NCBI RefSeq assembly: GCF_943193015.1
Contig: NZ_CALPCM010000067.1
Coordinates: 1-8,405, forward strand
DNA: 8,405 nucleotides
DNA from: Hominisplanchenecus_A murintestinalis
GTDB taxonomy: Bacteria > Bacillota > Clostridia > Lachnospirales > Lachnospiraceae
Direction of reading: 5' to 3'
Shown here piece after piece: positions 1 through 7,100 of this stretch. The position numbers and the translations under genes were made by a program. The notes under the pieces were generated by a model. It ran no database searches. It saw only the letters and a program-made list of their open reading frames with translations, and was not told where the DNA came from. How positions within the stretch are numbered: position 1 is the stretch's first letter; every line of letters starts with the position of its first letter.

Positions 1-49
1 ATTCACTTATTAGATGAAATGCAATAAGCAGCTTAAATACAGTAACTAT

Positions 50-64
50 GTGGCTTTCAGCCAC
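50..64. repeat. Small hairpin at the end of the KilA-N fragment
   Basis: GTGGCT and AGCCAC form a perfect 6-bp inverted repeat with a 3-base loop. The loop overlaps the TGA stop of the KilA-N fragment. No T-run follows on the minus strand, so it does not have the form of an intrinsic terminator. It may mark the recombination end of the fragment, but that is only inference. Confidence 0.4.
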
Positions 65-356
65 TTTCACGGCACAGTTGTGAATAATTCAGGTTTATTT
101 TTGAAAGTTCCCTCTTAGCATCCCAACCAATCGCTAATCGGTTTGCTTCATCTTTCTTTAACCGCTGATAGTCCTTAATAATATAGAGCTTAAATTCTGG
201 GGAAATCCACGACGCAAACTCAAAGGCTATATCTGTATGGGCATATGTACCTCCATATCGTCCTGATTTTGATATAATACCGATTGCGTCTGTTGCTCTT
301 ATCCACTGTTGCGGTGTCAATGTAAATGCATTATCTCCAACTACTTCCTTTAACAC
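57..356 (-). pseudogene. KilA-N domain protein, internal fragment (both ends lost)
   Basis: The reading frame encodes 99 residues matching the central and C-terminal part of a KilA-N domain, a phage/ICE-associated DNA-binding domain often found in antirepressor-like proteins. The most telling stretch is SGRYGGTYAHTDIAFEFASW followed by ISPEFKLYIIKDYQRLK. Family members normally have about 60 more N-terminal residues before this stretch and continue well past the RELSKIN motif. Here the N-terminal half is absent: the frame opens at a GTG (354-356) two codons after a TAA, and I see no ribosome binding site of its own. After RELSKIN the sequence becomes LNYSQLCRESG and stops at a TGA, so the C-terminal part is also replaced. 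The other minus-strand frames do not resume the family sequence before position 1, so a simple frameshift does not explain the end. I read it as a remnant. Expression as a short peptide is not excluded. Confidence 0.8.
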
Positions 357-359
357 AGA

Positions 360-536
360 TTATCCCTTATATGACAGCATATACAGCAGGCACTCTTGCA
401 GCAATTTTTCTGGATTGTGTTCCAATTCTATTATCGCTTTTATCTCTGCTTTAGCCTTATACGGAATGTTGTTATTATTCTCGATAATCCTTTTTAAGAC
501 TTCCTTTACCGCTTTTTCATCTAAATTACCAGTCAT
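360..536 (-). CDS. Hypothetical 58-residue protein
   Basis: A short frame not recognised as any family. It starts at ATG 534-536 and is preceded, about 9 bases upstream, by a very strong purine ribosome binding site (GGAGGGAGGG), which is the best argument that it is real. The start of the protein is MTGNLDEKAVKEVLKRIIEN, and the rest continues as an amphipathic, probably all-helical small protein with several Glu/Lys-rich heptad-like stretches, ending LLYMLSYKG. There is no signal peptide or clear membrane segment. The ATG lies 27 bases after the GNAT stop on the same strand, so the two are probably co-transcribed. Its TAA stop is in the same frame as the KilA-N fragment that follows, separated only by one TCT codon before the GTG. 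It could be an independent small gene, or the N-terminal remnant of a larger protein joined to KilA-N sequence by deletion. Confidence 0.5.
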   Translation of the reverse strand: MTGNLDEKAVKEVLKRIIENNNNIPYKAKAEIKAIIELEHNPEKLLQECLLYMLSYKG

Positions 537-563
537 TTACACATACCCTCCCTCCCCATCACA

Positions 564-1034
564 TCACAACCGACAAACCATGATGTATTCTTCTTCATTT
601 TCGTCAATGACTTCAAAACCTACTTTCTGATACATACGAACTGCATAATTTACCTTCTGTACAGAAAGAGACGTCCGCTTATAGCCTTTATTCTTTAAAA
701 ATTCAAGCATATCTCTCATAAGTGCTGTACCAATGCCCATATTCCTATATTGCTCATACAGTGAAATAGCAAATGAGGGCGTTTCATCATCAATATGCCC
801 ATAATCATTCATAATACGAACCCATACTGCGCCTACAATCTTCTCTTTTATTTCCACAACGAAACACCAATCATCCGCTTTTCCAAAATCCTTAATATAT
901 ACTTGCAGCTCTGGCCGTTCGATAATAGATTTTGGCGGCTTGTCCATGCCCTCTGGAATAAAAATTGCTTCGTACAGAAAATCAGATAATATTGGATATT
1001 CATTTTTTCTAATTTCTCGAATTTTATAATCCAT
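564..1034 (-). CDS. GNAT family N-acetyltransferase
   Basis: Encodes a 156-residue cytoplasmic Gcn5-related N-acetyltransferase, expected to move an acetyl group from acetyl-CoA to an amine; the substrate cannot be told from sequence. The acetyl-CoA pyrophosphate-binding motif A is clear as YRNMGIGTALM (about residues 96-106, R97-x-x-G100-x-G102). The C-terminal motif B follows as VNYAVRMYQKVGFEV (residues 128-142). The N-terminal block EFLYEAIF-like sequence (FLYEAIFIPEGMDKPP, residues 19-34) and the IMNDYGHIDDETPS stretch (residues 75-87) are typical of a common Firmicute GNAT subfamily, and the length matches it. I chose ATG 1032-1034 because the family sequence begins there, with a modest AGGG four bases upstream. 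The open frame continues about 117 codons further upstream, but that part is antisense to a helicase remnant and is not GNAT-like. The gene appears intact, although it is surrounded by broken genes and lacks an obvious promoter of its own. Confidence 0.88.
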   Translation of the reverse strand: MDYKIREIRKNEYPILSDFLYEAIFIPEGMDKPPKSIIERPELQVYIKDFGKADDWCFVVEIKEKIVGAVWVRIMNDYGHIDDETPSFAISLYEQYRNMGIGTALMRDMLEFLKNKGYKRTSLSVQKVNYAVRMYQKVGFEVIDENEEEYIMVCRL

Positions 1035-1439
1035 GTTTCCCTGAAAAATGAAAATGTATATCGTGTCAGCCTTGGTTCCGATGAAAATGGTAATATCATC
1101 AGGATCAATAACGCATTGGAAGCAATCCCGCAAAAACTGGCGGAAGCAGAGCGTAAGCTTGAGACGGTGCAGGGACAGCTGAAAAATGCGATGGAAGAGG
1201 TGAAAAAAACATTCCCGAAAGAGGAAGAACTGAATCAGAAATTGGAGCGTCTGTCGGAACTGAATGCCTTGTTGAACATGGATGAAAAGGAAGCTGTGAT
1301 GGAAGGGGAAGAAGAGCAGGACGAACCTGAAAAAGAAAAATGTTCGATTCATGATAAAATCAGTGCATATAAAAAGAGTACTCAACTGGAAAATACTGAA
1401 GACAGAATCGGGATATCAAGCGAGATTTGTATTGGCTAA
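1035..1439 (+). pseudogene. C-terminal remnant of a large ICE SNF2-helicase/methylase-type protein
   Basis: The plus-strand frame is open from a stop at 1026-1028 to the TAA at 1437-1439. It encodes a sequence typical of the extreme C-terminus of the very large (commonly over 2000 residues) helicase/methylase proteins of Clostridia ICEs. The part NVYRVSLGSDENGN is followed by IIRINNALEAIPQKL, a long coiled-coil-like segment (KLAEAERKLETVQGQLKNAM), then FPKEEELNQKLERLSELNAL and LLNMDEKE. An acidic linker and a short SIHDKISAYK tail end the protein. Family-like sequence starts at about 1035-1041, directly against the GNAT start codon on the other strand, and everything upstream is lost. No start codon with a ribosome binding site is visible (the first possible start is TTG 1116). 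It is therefore almost certainly a remnant left by the insertion or deletion that brought in the minus-strand genes. The assignment rests on remembered family character, not on a search. Confidence 0.7.
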
Positions 1440-1514
1440 ATAATGGTATGCAAGAGAATGAAAATAATGTAAAATAAAGGCAGGTTTTGAAAAAATAAAA
1501 AATGAATGTATCAG

Positions 1515-1541
1515 CTTGACGTGCCAAATTTGTATTTCAAG
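1515..1541. promoter_or_regulatory. Candidate operator upstream of the ORF6N gene
   Basis: In the 119-base gap before the ORF6N start there is a two-layer, nearly symmetric element: CTTGA, then the 8-bp palindrome CAAATTTG at 1525-1532, then TCAAG. It ends 17 bases before the ATG and overlaps neither a convincing -35/-10 pair nor the ribosome binding site. A protein with an ORF6N DNA-binding domain could bind here to control itself, but that is inference only. I see no good sigma-A promoter in this gap. Confidence 0.25.
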
Positions 1542-1558
1542 TTGAGTAAGGAGATTAT

Positions 1559-2527
1559 ATGGCTGATCAAATGACAAATGAAGTGATAGACCAGGGAACT
1601 GCGGAAACACAGATGGTAGAAGTTGTACAGCCTGCTATTGAAAAACTAATTTATGTCATCCGTGACAAACAGGTTATGATAGATAGTGATCTTGCAATGC
1701 TTTATCATGTGGAGACCAAGCGGTTGAATGAGGCTGTAAAAAGAAATATCGCCCGGTTTCCAGAAGAATTCCGGTTTCAACTGACAGAAAAAGAAACAGA
1801 GAGTTTGAGGTCGCAAATTGCGACCTCAATGAAAAGTAACGGAGACAATGAGAAAAAAGGCGGAAGAAGATATCTGCCATATGCCTTTACAGAGCAGGGA
1901 ATTGCTATGCTTTCTGCAGTACTAAGAAGTGACGTAGCTATTCAGGTCAGTATTAATATCATGAATGCTTTTGTAGAGATGAGGCGTTTTATTGCCAATA
2001 ATTCTCTGCTTTTTGAGCGTATCAGTAATGTTGAATTAAAACAGTTGGAATACCAGAAAAAAACTGATGAAAAGCTTGAGCAGATATTTGAGTACATAGC
2101 TGATCATGAGGAGTCAAATCAAAAGGTATTTTTTGATGGGCAAATATATGATGCTTTCAGCTTGATAGTAAGCCTGATTCAAAAAGCAGAAAAAGAAATT
2201 ACTTTAATTGACGGCTATGTCGATGTAGGAACACTGAACCTGCTTTCAAAGAAAAAAGATAATGTAGCCGTTACAGTATATACTCTAAAAAGGACAAAGC
2301 TGTCAAAAACGGATGTTGATAATTTTAATATGCAGTATCCAACATTGGATGTGAAATACACGAACGTATTTCATGACCGCTTTTTGATCCTTGACAGAAA
2401 AACAGCGTATCATGTAGGAGCGTCGCTAAAGGATGCTGGAAAGAAATGCTTTGGCATTAATCTGATTGAAGATGCCGGTATTATAAGGGATATTTTGCAG
2501 AGGTTGGAATTAGAAACGGAAGAATAG
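1559..2527 (+). CDS. ORF6N domain protein with phospholipase-D-like C-terminal region
   Basis: A 322-residue cytoplasmic protein. Residues about 28-145 form an ORF6N domain (a phage/ICE DNA-binding domain related to Bro/KilA proteins), with LIYVIRDKQVMIDSDLAMLY, RFPEEFRFQLT and the hallmark YLPYAFTEQGIAMLSAVL. A predicted helical linker with coiled-coil character follows (about 152-190). The C-terminal part (about 195-315) resembles phospholipase-D-like nuclease/transferase folds: LIDGYVD near 217-222, a beta-rich stretch, then FHDRFLILD (271-279) and HVGASLKDAGKK (285-296). The second motif has His and Asp of an HxK(x)4D signature, but Arg (R274) replaces Lys. Start ATG 1559 has AAGGAG seven bases upstream. 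Its stop lies 14 bases before the Nudix gene, so the two form an operon. Plausible roles are DNA binding plus nucleic-acid processing or transcription control in an ICE; neither is shown. Its coding sequence contains a near-perfect 25-bp palindrome (1805-1829). Confidence 0.85.
   Translation: MADQMTNEVIDQGTAETQMVEVVQPAIEKLIYVIRDKQVMIDSDLAMLYHVETKRLNEAVKRNIARFPEEFRFQLTEKETESLRSQIATSMKSNGDNEKKGGRRYLPYAFTEQGIAMLSAVLRSDVAIQVSINIMNAFVEMRRFIANNSLLFERISNVELKQLEYQKKTDEKLEQIFEYIADHEESNQKVFFDGQIYDAFSLIVSLIQKAEKEITLIDGYVDVGTLNLLSKKKDNVAVTVYTLKRTKLSKTDVDNFNMQYPTLDVKYTNVFHDRFLILDRKTAYHVGASLKDAGKKCFGINLIEDAGIIRDILQRLELETEE
1805..1829. repeat. 25-bp palindrome inside the ORF6N gene
   Basis: Arms TTGAGGTCGCAA and TTGCGACCTCAA are perfectly complementary over 12 bp around a single central A. 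The palindrome is read in frame as LRSQIATS (residues 83-90), in the loop before the YLPYAFTEQG part of the ORF6N domain. It shares the core GTCGC-spacer-GCGAC with sites further right at 7345-7361, 7764-7781 and 8178-8194. Confidence 0.9.
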
Positions 2528-2541
2528 AAGGGAGATGGTTT

Positions 2542-3300
2542 TTGTTGTCCCGGAAGAACCATAAAATGATTGATGGTAAACTTCTTCAGACGGATAAGAA
2601 GTATTCTCATTTAAAACTGAAACAAAAGGAAAAAATAGCTGAATGGATGTATCTGGAGACAAAAGCATATTATGAGAAAAACTATACATTTCCCGGGGAT
2701 AAGCAAATTGGGGACGTTATCTCAAAAGTATATGAGCGGATCACCGATGCAGACATATGGATTCCTTATGGCGAAGTTGTAAAACATTATAAGAAAAAGA
2801 GGGCTGATATTAACAAACGAGTGAGACGGTCCCTTAACCAGCATGAGGAAAAGAAAACGGAAACAGTTTGCTTCATGAATCTATGTATGGTGCAAGATGG
2901 AAAAGGAAATGTACTTGCATTGGATAAAGTAAATGACAGTTATACCGGAACAACGTTTCCGGGTGGGCATGTGGAAAATGGCGAGATCTTTACAAAGGCT
3001 GTCATCCGTGAAGTTTACGAGGAGACGGGACTTACGATTGAGAACCCTCTGTTCTGTGGCGTATATCATTGGAATAAATCAGGTACGCATCATGTGATTT
3101 TCCTGTATAAAGCAGTTCAGTATTCAGGAATATTACATAGTTCTGGGGAAGGAAGTGTTTACTGGATTCCGATGGAAGAGTTTAAAGAAAAGGAACTTGC
3201 CACTGGGATGGAATATGTTCTGCAGATGATAGAGTCTGCACAGATGAATGAGTGCTATATGCATCTGGAAGATGGAAAATATGTAGGAACTTTATATTAA
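2542..3300 (+). CDS. Nudix hydrolase with an additional N-terminal domain
   Basis: Encodes about 252 residues. The C-terminal 145 residues are a Nudix hydrolase domain, a fold that cleaves a nucleoside diphosphate linked to another group, using a divalent metal. The full Nudix box G(x5)E(x7)REUxEExGU is present and intact at residues 142-164, starting GHVENGE and ending REVYEETGL. Residues about 10-100 are an extra basic, helix-rich domain (KIAEWMYLETKAYYEKNY..., ITDADIWIPYGEVVKHYKKK) that I do not assign to a named family; it could bind nucleic acid. The start is uncertain: TTG 2542 has GGGAG seven bases upstream and is used here, while ATG 2566 (244 residues) with GGAAG is an alternative. 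It follows the ORF6N gene by 14 bases and is closed by the terminator at 3313-3341, so the pair is one transcription unit. Substrate is unknown: oxidised dNTP, NAD-like or signalling nucleotides are all possible. Confidence 0.85.
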   Translation: MLSRKNHKMIDGKLLQTDKKYSHLKLKQKEKIAEWMYLETKAYYEKNYTFPGDKQIGDVISKVYERITDADIWIPYGEVVKHYKKKRADINKRVRRSLNQHEEKKTETVCFMNLCMVQDGKGNVLALDKVNDSYTGTTFPGGHVENGEIFTKAVIREVYEETGLTIENPLFCGVYHWNKSGTHHVIFLYKAVQYSGILHSSGEGSVYWIPMEEFKEKELATGMEYVLQMIESAQMNECYMHLEDGKYVGTLY

Positions 3301-3312
3301 GTTATGGCGTTT

Positions 3313-3341
3313 ACCGGCAGTGAAATACCTGCCGGTTTTTT
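3313..3341 (+). terminator. Intrinsic terminator after the Nudix gene
   Basis: ACCGGCAG (3313-3320) pairs perfectly with CTGCCGGT (3329-3336) across an 8-base loop and is followed by a T-run to 3341. It begins 13 bases after the Nudix stop codon. It ends only 9 bases before the ribosome binding site of the sortase gene, which leaves no space for a separate promoter between them. The hairpin might therefore also act as an attenuator for the downstream genes. Confidence 0.85.
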
Positions 3342-3350
3342 CATGCCCGG

Positions 3351-3366
3351 AAGGAGGTGCTGTGTG
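3351..3366 (+). promoter_or_regulatory. Ribosome binding site and GTG start of the sortase
   Basis: AAGGAGG (3351-3357) lies 6 bases before GTG 3364-3366 in the sortase frame. This decides the start against the in-frame ATG at 3304, whose first residues would be encoded across the terminator hairpin, and against ATG 3382 inside the membrane anchor. Confidence 0.8.
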
Positions 3367-4128
3367 AGAAAAATAGAAAATATGATGCTGACTGTGTTTC
3401 TGGTTGTTTCGGTGATATGTGGAAAATATCTCTTGGATTACTGGCAGGATTCTTATGATAACAGACAGAACTACCGGCAGGTGGAAGAGATAGCGTTTCC
3501 GGAAAAGGATACAGAGGATTATGATATAGAATCCAATGCGGATAACCCAATGACAGAAATAGATGACTTTGATTATCAGGCATTGCTGGATGAAAATGCA
3601 GACAGCATCGGGTGGCTGAAGATTGATGTAACCGATATCAGTTATCCGGTCGTGCAGGGAAAAGACAATGAGTTTTATCTGCACCATGATTTTCAAAAGA
3701 ACTATGCTATCTGTGGAACACTGATGTTGGATTGCCGCAATGATATTGATGCCAGGCAGGAACATTTGATTATTTATGGTCACCAAATGAAAGATGGCAG
3801 TATGTTCAAGCAATTAAATGGGTATAAAAAAGAAGAGTATTACCGTGAGCATGAGGAAATCACGTTATTCTTGAAAAACCGGAAATACCAGTATGAAGTA
3901 GCTGCCGTGTATGTGACAAATGTGGCACAAAGCGGTGGTTATTATGATTTTTTACACAAAGATACACGAAAACAACAGATGGATTATTTACAGCAGATGG
4001 CAGCTTATCAGCTTTATCCGACGGGTGTTACCGTCAGAGAGGAGGATGAGCTGCTTTCTTTATCTACCTGTGAATATTCCAGCCCAAACGGCAGGCTGAT
4101 TGTACTTGCCAGAAGAATTGGACGATAG
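3364..4128 (+). CDS. Class B sortase
   Basis: A 254-residue membrane-anchored cysteine transpeptidase that cleaves a sorting signal in an exported protein and joins the protein to cell-wall or pilus-type acceptors outside the cell. Residues about 7-24 (MMLTVFLVVSVICGKYLL) form an N-terminal signal anchor. The extracellular catalytic domain spans about residues 70-254, with SIGWLKIDVTDISYPVVQG at its start. The catalytic His is H140 in LIIYGHQMKDGSMF, the nucleophile is C236 in LSLSTCEYSS, and the Arg is R244 in PNGRLIVLARR. The TCEY...GR arrangement and the long helical insert (KKEEYYREHEE) are class B features, of the kind carried by Tn1549-like ICEs. No LPxTG-type substrate is encoded in the window, so its partner must lie elsewhere. 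The gene ends 13 bases before the large polyvalent protein and is probably co-transcribed with it. Confidence 0.93.
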   Translation: MRKIENMMLTVFLVVSVICGKYLLDYWQDSYDNRQNYRQVEEIAFPEKDTEDYDIESNADNPMTEIDDFDYQALLDENADSIGWLKIDVTDISYPVVQGKDNEFYLHHDFQKNYAICGTLMLDCRNDIDARQEHLIIYGHQMKDGSMFKQLNGYKKEEYYREHEEITLFLKNRKYQYEVAAVYVTNVAQSGGYYDFLHKDTRKQQMDYLQQMAAYQLYPTGVTVREEDELLSLSTCEYSSPNGRLIVLARRIGR

Positions 4129-4141
4129 GGAGGAAATGCGT

Positions 4142-7100
4142 ATGGCAATGAACAGGATTGTGACAATGGCAGAAAAAGAAGTTCGGGACTATGCCCAGAG
4201 ACAGATGGAGCGGGCAGAACAGCGGGAAAACATTGTGCTTACAGAGGAACAGATTTTGGAGTATGCTGCTATGACCGGAGATGATTATCATATCAGGAAA
4301 ATAGTCAGAGACCTGGCAGACGCTGTCCGTTCCTCGGATTTGGAGAAGGTGGATGAAATCCTGGGGGATGCCAAAGAGGAAATTGACGGATTCCCGGATC
4401 GTTCCGTAGGAATGGCAGAGCTAAAGGGATATGGCTATACCGCAGATGACATGTTCCCTCTTCGTCAGGAGATGGCACTGGAGCTTCATCGTGTCGGGGA
4501 AAAGGTGTACTGCCTGCAGTCAGATGGTTCCCATGGGGACTATGCCAGTAGGGAGATGATATTGGAGCATGAAGGTCTCTATGGAATTGAAAAAGATGCG
4601 TGGCAGCGTATGCAGGAGCAGGAGGAAGAAATAGATTTTGAGGAAGCTGGATTGTATCAGCCTCCAATGACAGATCTTGATAGAGATGAAGCATTAAGGA
4701 TGTTTGATGCGGGGGAGACAGTATTTCTAGTTACCACTTATCAAAGACCGATTGCGGTGCGGGAACGAATGGAGATTGAAAGAGGACCGGAGCATTATCA
4801 GATGGAGAGAGAGGAGGTGGAACGGATCAGGGCGTTGGAAAAACGGATGCAGGAGTATCCACAGATAAAGTCGCTGAAAGAGGCAAAACTTCTTCTGGGT
4901 ACAGAAAACAGGTATGGAATATACCAGATCGTTGAGGGCAGCCCCGGCAGAGAATATGAATTTATGGATCTGAATTTTATTGAAAGGCATGGATATCAGG
5001 TGAGAAAAGAGGACTATGAGCTAATCTATTTCGATAAAATGCTTTATGGCGATACGTTGGATTCTCTGTATGAGAAATTCAATATTGCCCATCCGGCAGA
5101 TTATACCGGGCATTCCTTATCGGTAAGTGATATTGTAGTCCTCAATGAAAATGGAAATGTAAAAGCATATTTTGTAGACAGTATCAGCTTCCGTGAATTG
5201 CCGGATTTCCTGCAATTAGAGCCGGAACTGAACCAGGAAGAAGTGGCTTACCGGATTGGGGATCAATACTTTTCGATTCAGATGGCAACGGAGGGATATG
5301 ATTATTCCTTTTATGATAAGGAGTATAAGCTCATGGACGGAGGCATTTTATATGTTCCTGATATTTCTATGGGACAGGCTATTCAGAGTATTTTAGAAGA
5401 TGAAGGGCTGGAGCAGTTAGAACGGATACCGGTAGATTATGATGAACTTCAGGAAAAAGCGGAAGAAGTAGAGGCAGAGATCCTTCAGGAAGCAAGAAGT
5501 CAGGGAAAACGGGTGCCGGTTATTTCGGATCATACGGAAGCGGAATCAGGATTAAATGGAATGAGCCAGTCAGAAATCGAAGAGACTGTATGGGCGATTG
5601 CACAGGCAGAGATTATGGAAAACGATCTGGATGCCAGGATACAGGCTGTGCGTGTGTATGGAAGCCGAACAAGGGATGGGCTATATCATGAGGATTCGGA
5701 TTTGGATGTGGTAATTGCTTATGAGGGAACTGTCCGTGAGGATGATTTATTTTCCGTGTTGAATGAAGCTGGGTATAAGGTCGGAAATATGAAAGTGGAT
5801 ATGAACCAGATCAGACCGGACAAAACTGGTACGTTAGAAGAGTTCCTTGAAAAATCCGAACGGTATCTGGATGAAAAAACGGAGCAGATGGAAATCAGTG
5901 GTGAGTATAAGCCATTGGCGAAAGTAGAAGAGTTGGAAGAGGCAAACTATAATATGATCGATAACGTCCTGAATAATATGCCACCGAAAAAAGAGCCATA
6001 TCTGGAATACTATGCTGCAGAATGTGATGAATACCATAGCCTTGGCAAAATTGATAAGAGTACCAATCTGGATGAGATACTAGCAAAATACCGGGAAATC
6101 ATTGATGACCCTACGTTAAGTTACTATGGAAACGGCATGGGCATTATTTACCGTGACCCGAATGATACATTTTATGATGAGGCGGAAGTATCCTTGGTAA
6201 ACCGGAAAACAATCCGGGGAGACAGCCTGGATGATGTGGCATTTCTGGCAGCACTTCCAATGGTAAATGAGGCATTGGAAAAGATCGTAGAAGCATTTCC
6301 GGATTTTCGCTATTATCCCCCGAAGGAATTGAATGTCCATTATTATCCGGAGAAAATGACTGCGGATGAACTGGCGGCGGCACTGGATCAATTAGCGGAA
6401 GACTTTGACTTTTATGATTATCACGACAATTTCAGCCCGGAGGAAGATATGGTGGAAACTGTCGCATTGGAATTAAGATGTGGTTATGCCCATAAGTACA
6501 TTCCGTTCTTGAAAGATATTGTAGATGAGGAATGTGAAGAGTCTTTACGGGCAGAAGAACTTCTGGAGAAACTGAAAGCTTACCAGCCGGAGATACCGGA
6601 GACAGCAGTACCGGTTGTCCGCATCAATTTCTGTGAGGATAAGGAAATGAACATTTCCGGTTATCAGAAGCGGGGAAGCCTGGATGAAATAACAGCCAAA
6701 ATGGATACAGATCTGGCTTCAAAAGTAGATCCAAGTACAGGAATGCCGGAGAAAACTGTACAGATGTACTTTACAATTTACTACCCGGATCGTGACCAGA
6801 TGAAGGAACTAAAAGGAAAAATCAATATCGGGGATGGAAACGGCGGTATTGTGAGCCAGTTAAAGAACCAGAATGAAATGAAGCTGCATGACGAAAGCTG
6901 GCTGAATTACCAAAAGGGTAAGGGAGAAGAATCTTTTCAGGCATATATAGCAGATCTTACGGATATGCAGGAGCATGTACTGCCGTATTTGCAGAGTTTC
7001 TGCAGTTTGGAAGAGAAGGCACCAGAAAAAGTTGAAGGAGCAGTTCAATTATCGGTGGATGGAGAAAAGAAGTTGGTTGAAAGAACAGTATCTGATAAGG

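Noticed and set aside
50..64. Hairpin at the left edge as a terminator
   Set aside because: The stem is only 6 bp and no T-run follows on the minus strand.
415..630. Plus-strand ORF of 71 codons over the small minus-strand gene
   Set aside because: It is the shadow of the 58-codon ORF and the GNAT end, has no ribosome binding site and an implausible Ser/Phe-rich composition.
1035..1385. N-terminal extension of the GNAT reading frame to 273 residues
   Set aside because: The extra residues are antisense to the helicase remnant, have no GNAT similarity, and the family start is at the ATG at 1032-1034.
3304..3363. Earlier ATG start for the sortase
   Set aside because: It would translate across the terminator hairpin and has no ribosome binding site; GTG 3364 has a strong one.
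4100..4141. Earlier TTG start of the large ICE protein overlapping the sortase
   Set aside because: No ribosome binding site precedes it, whereas GGGAGG is placed correctly for ATG 4142.
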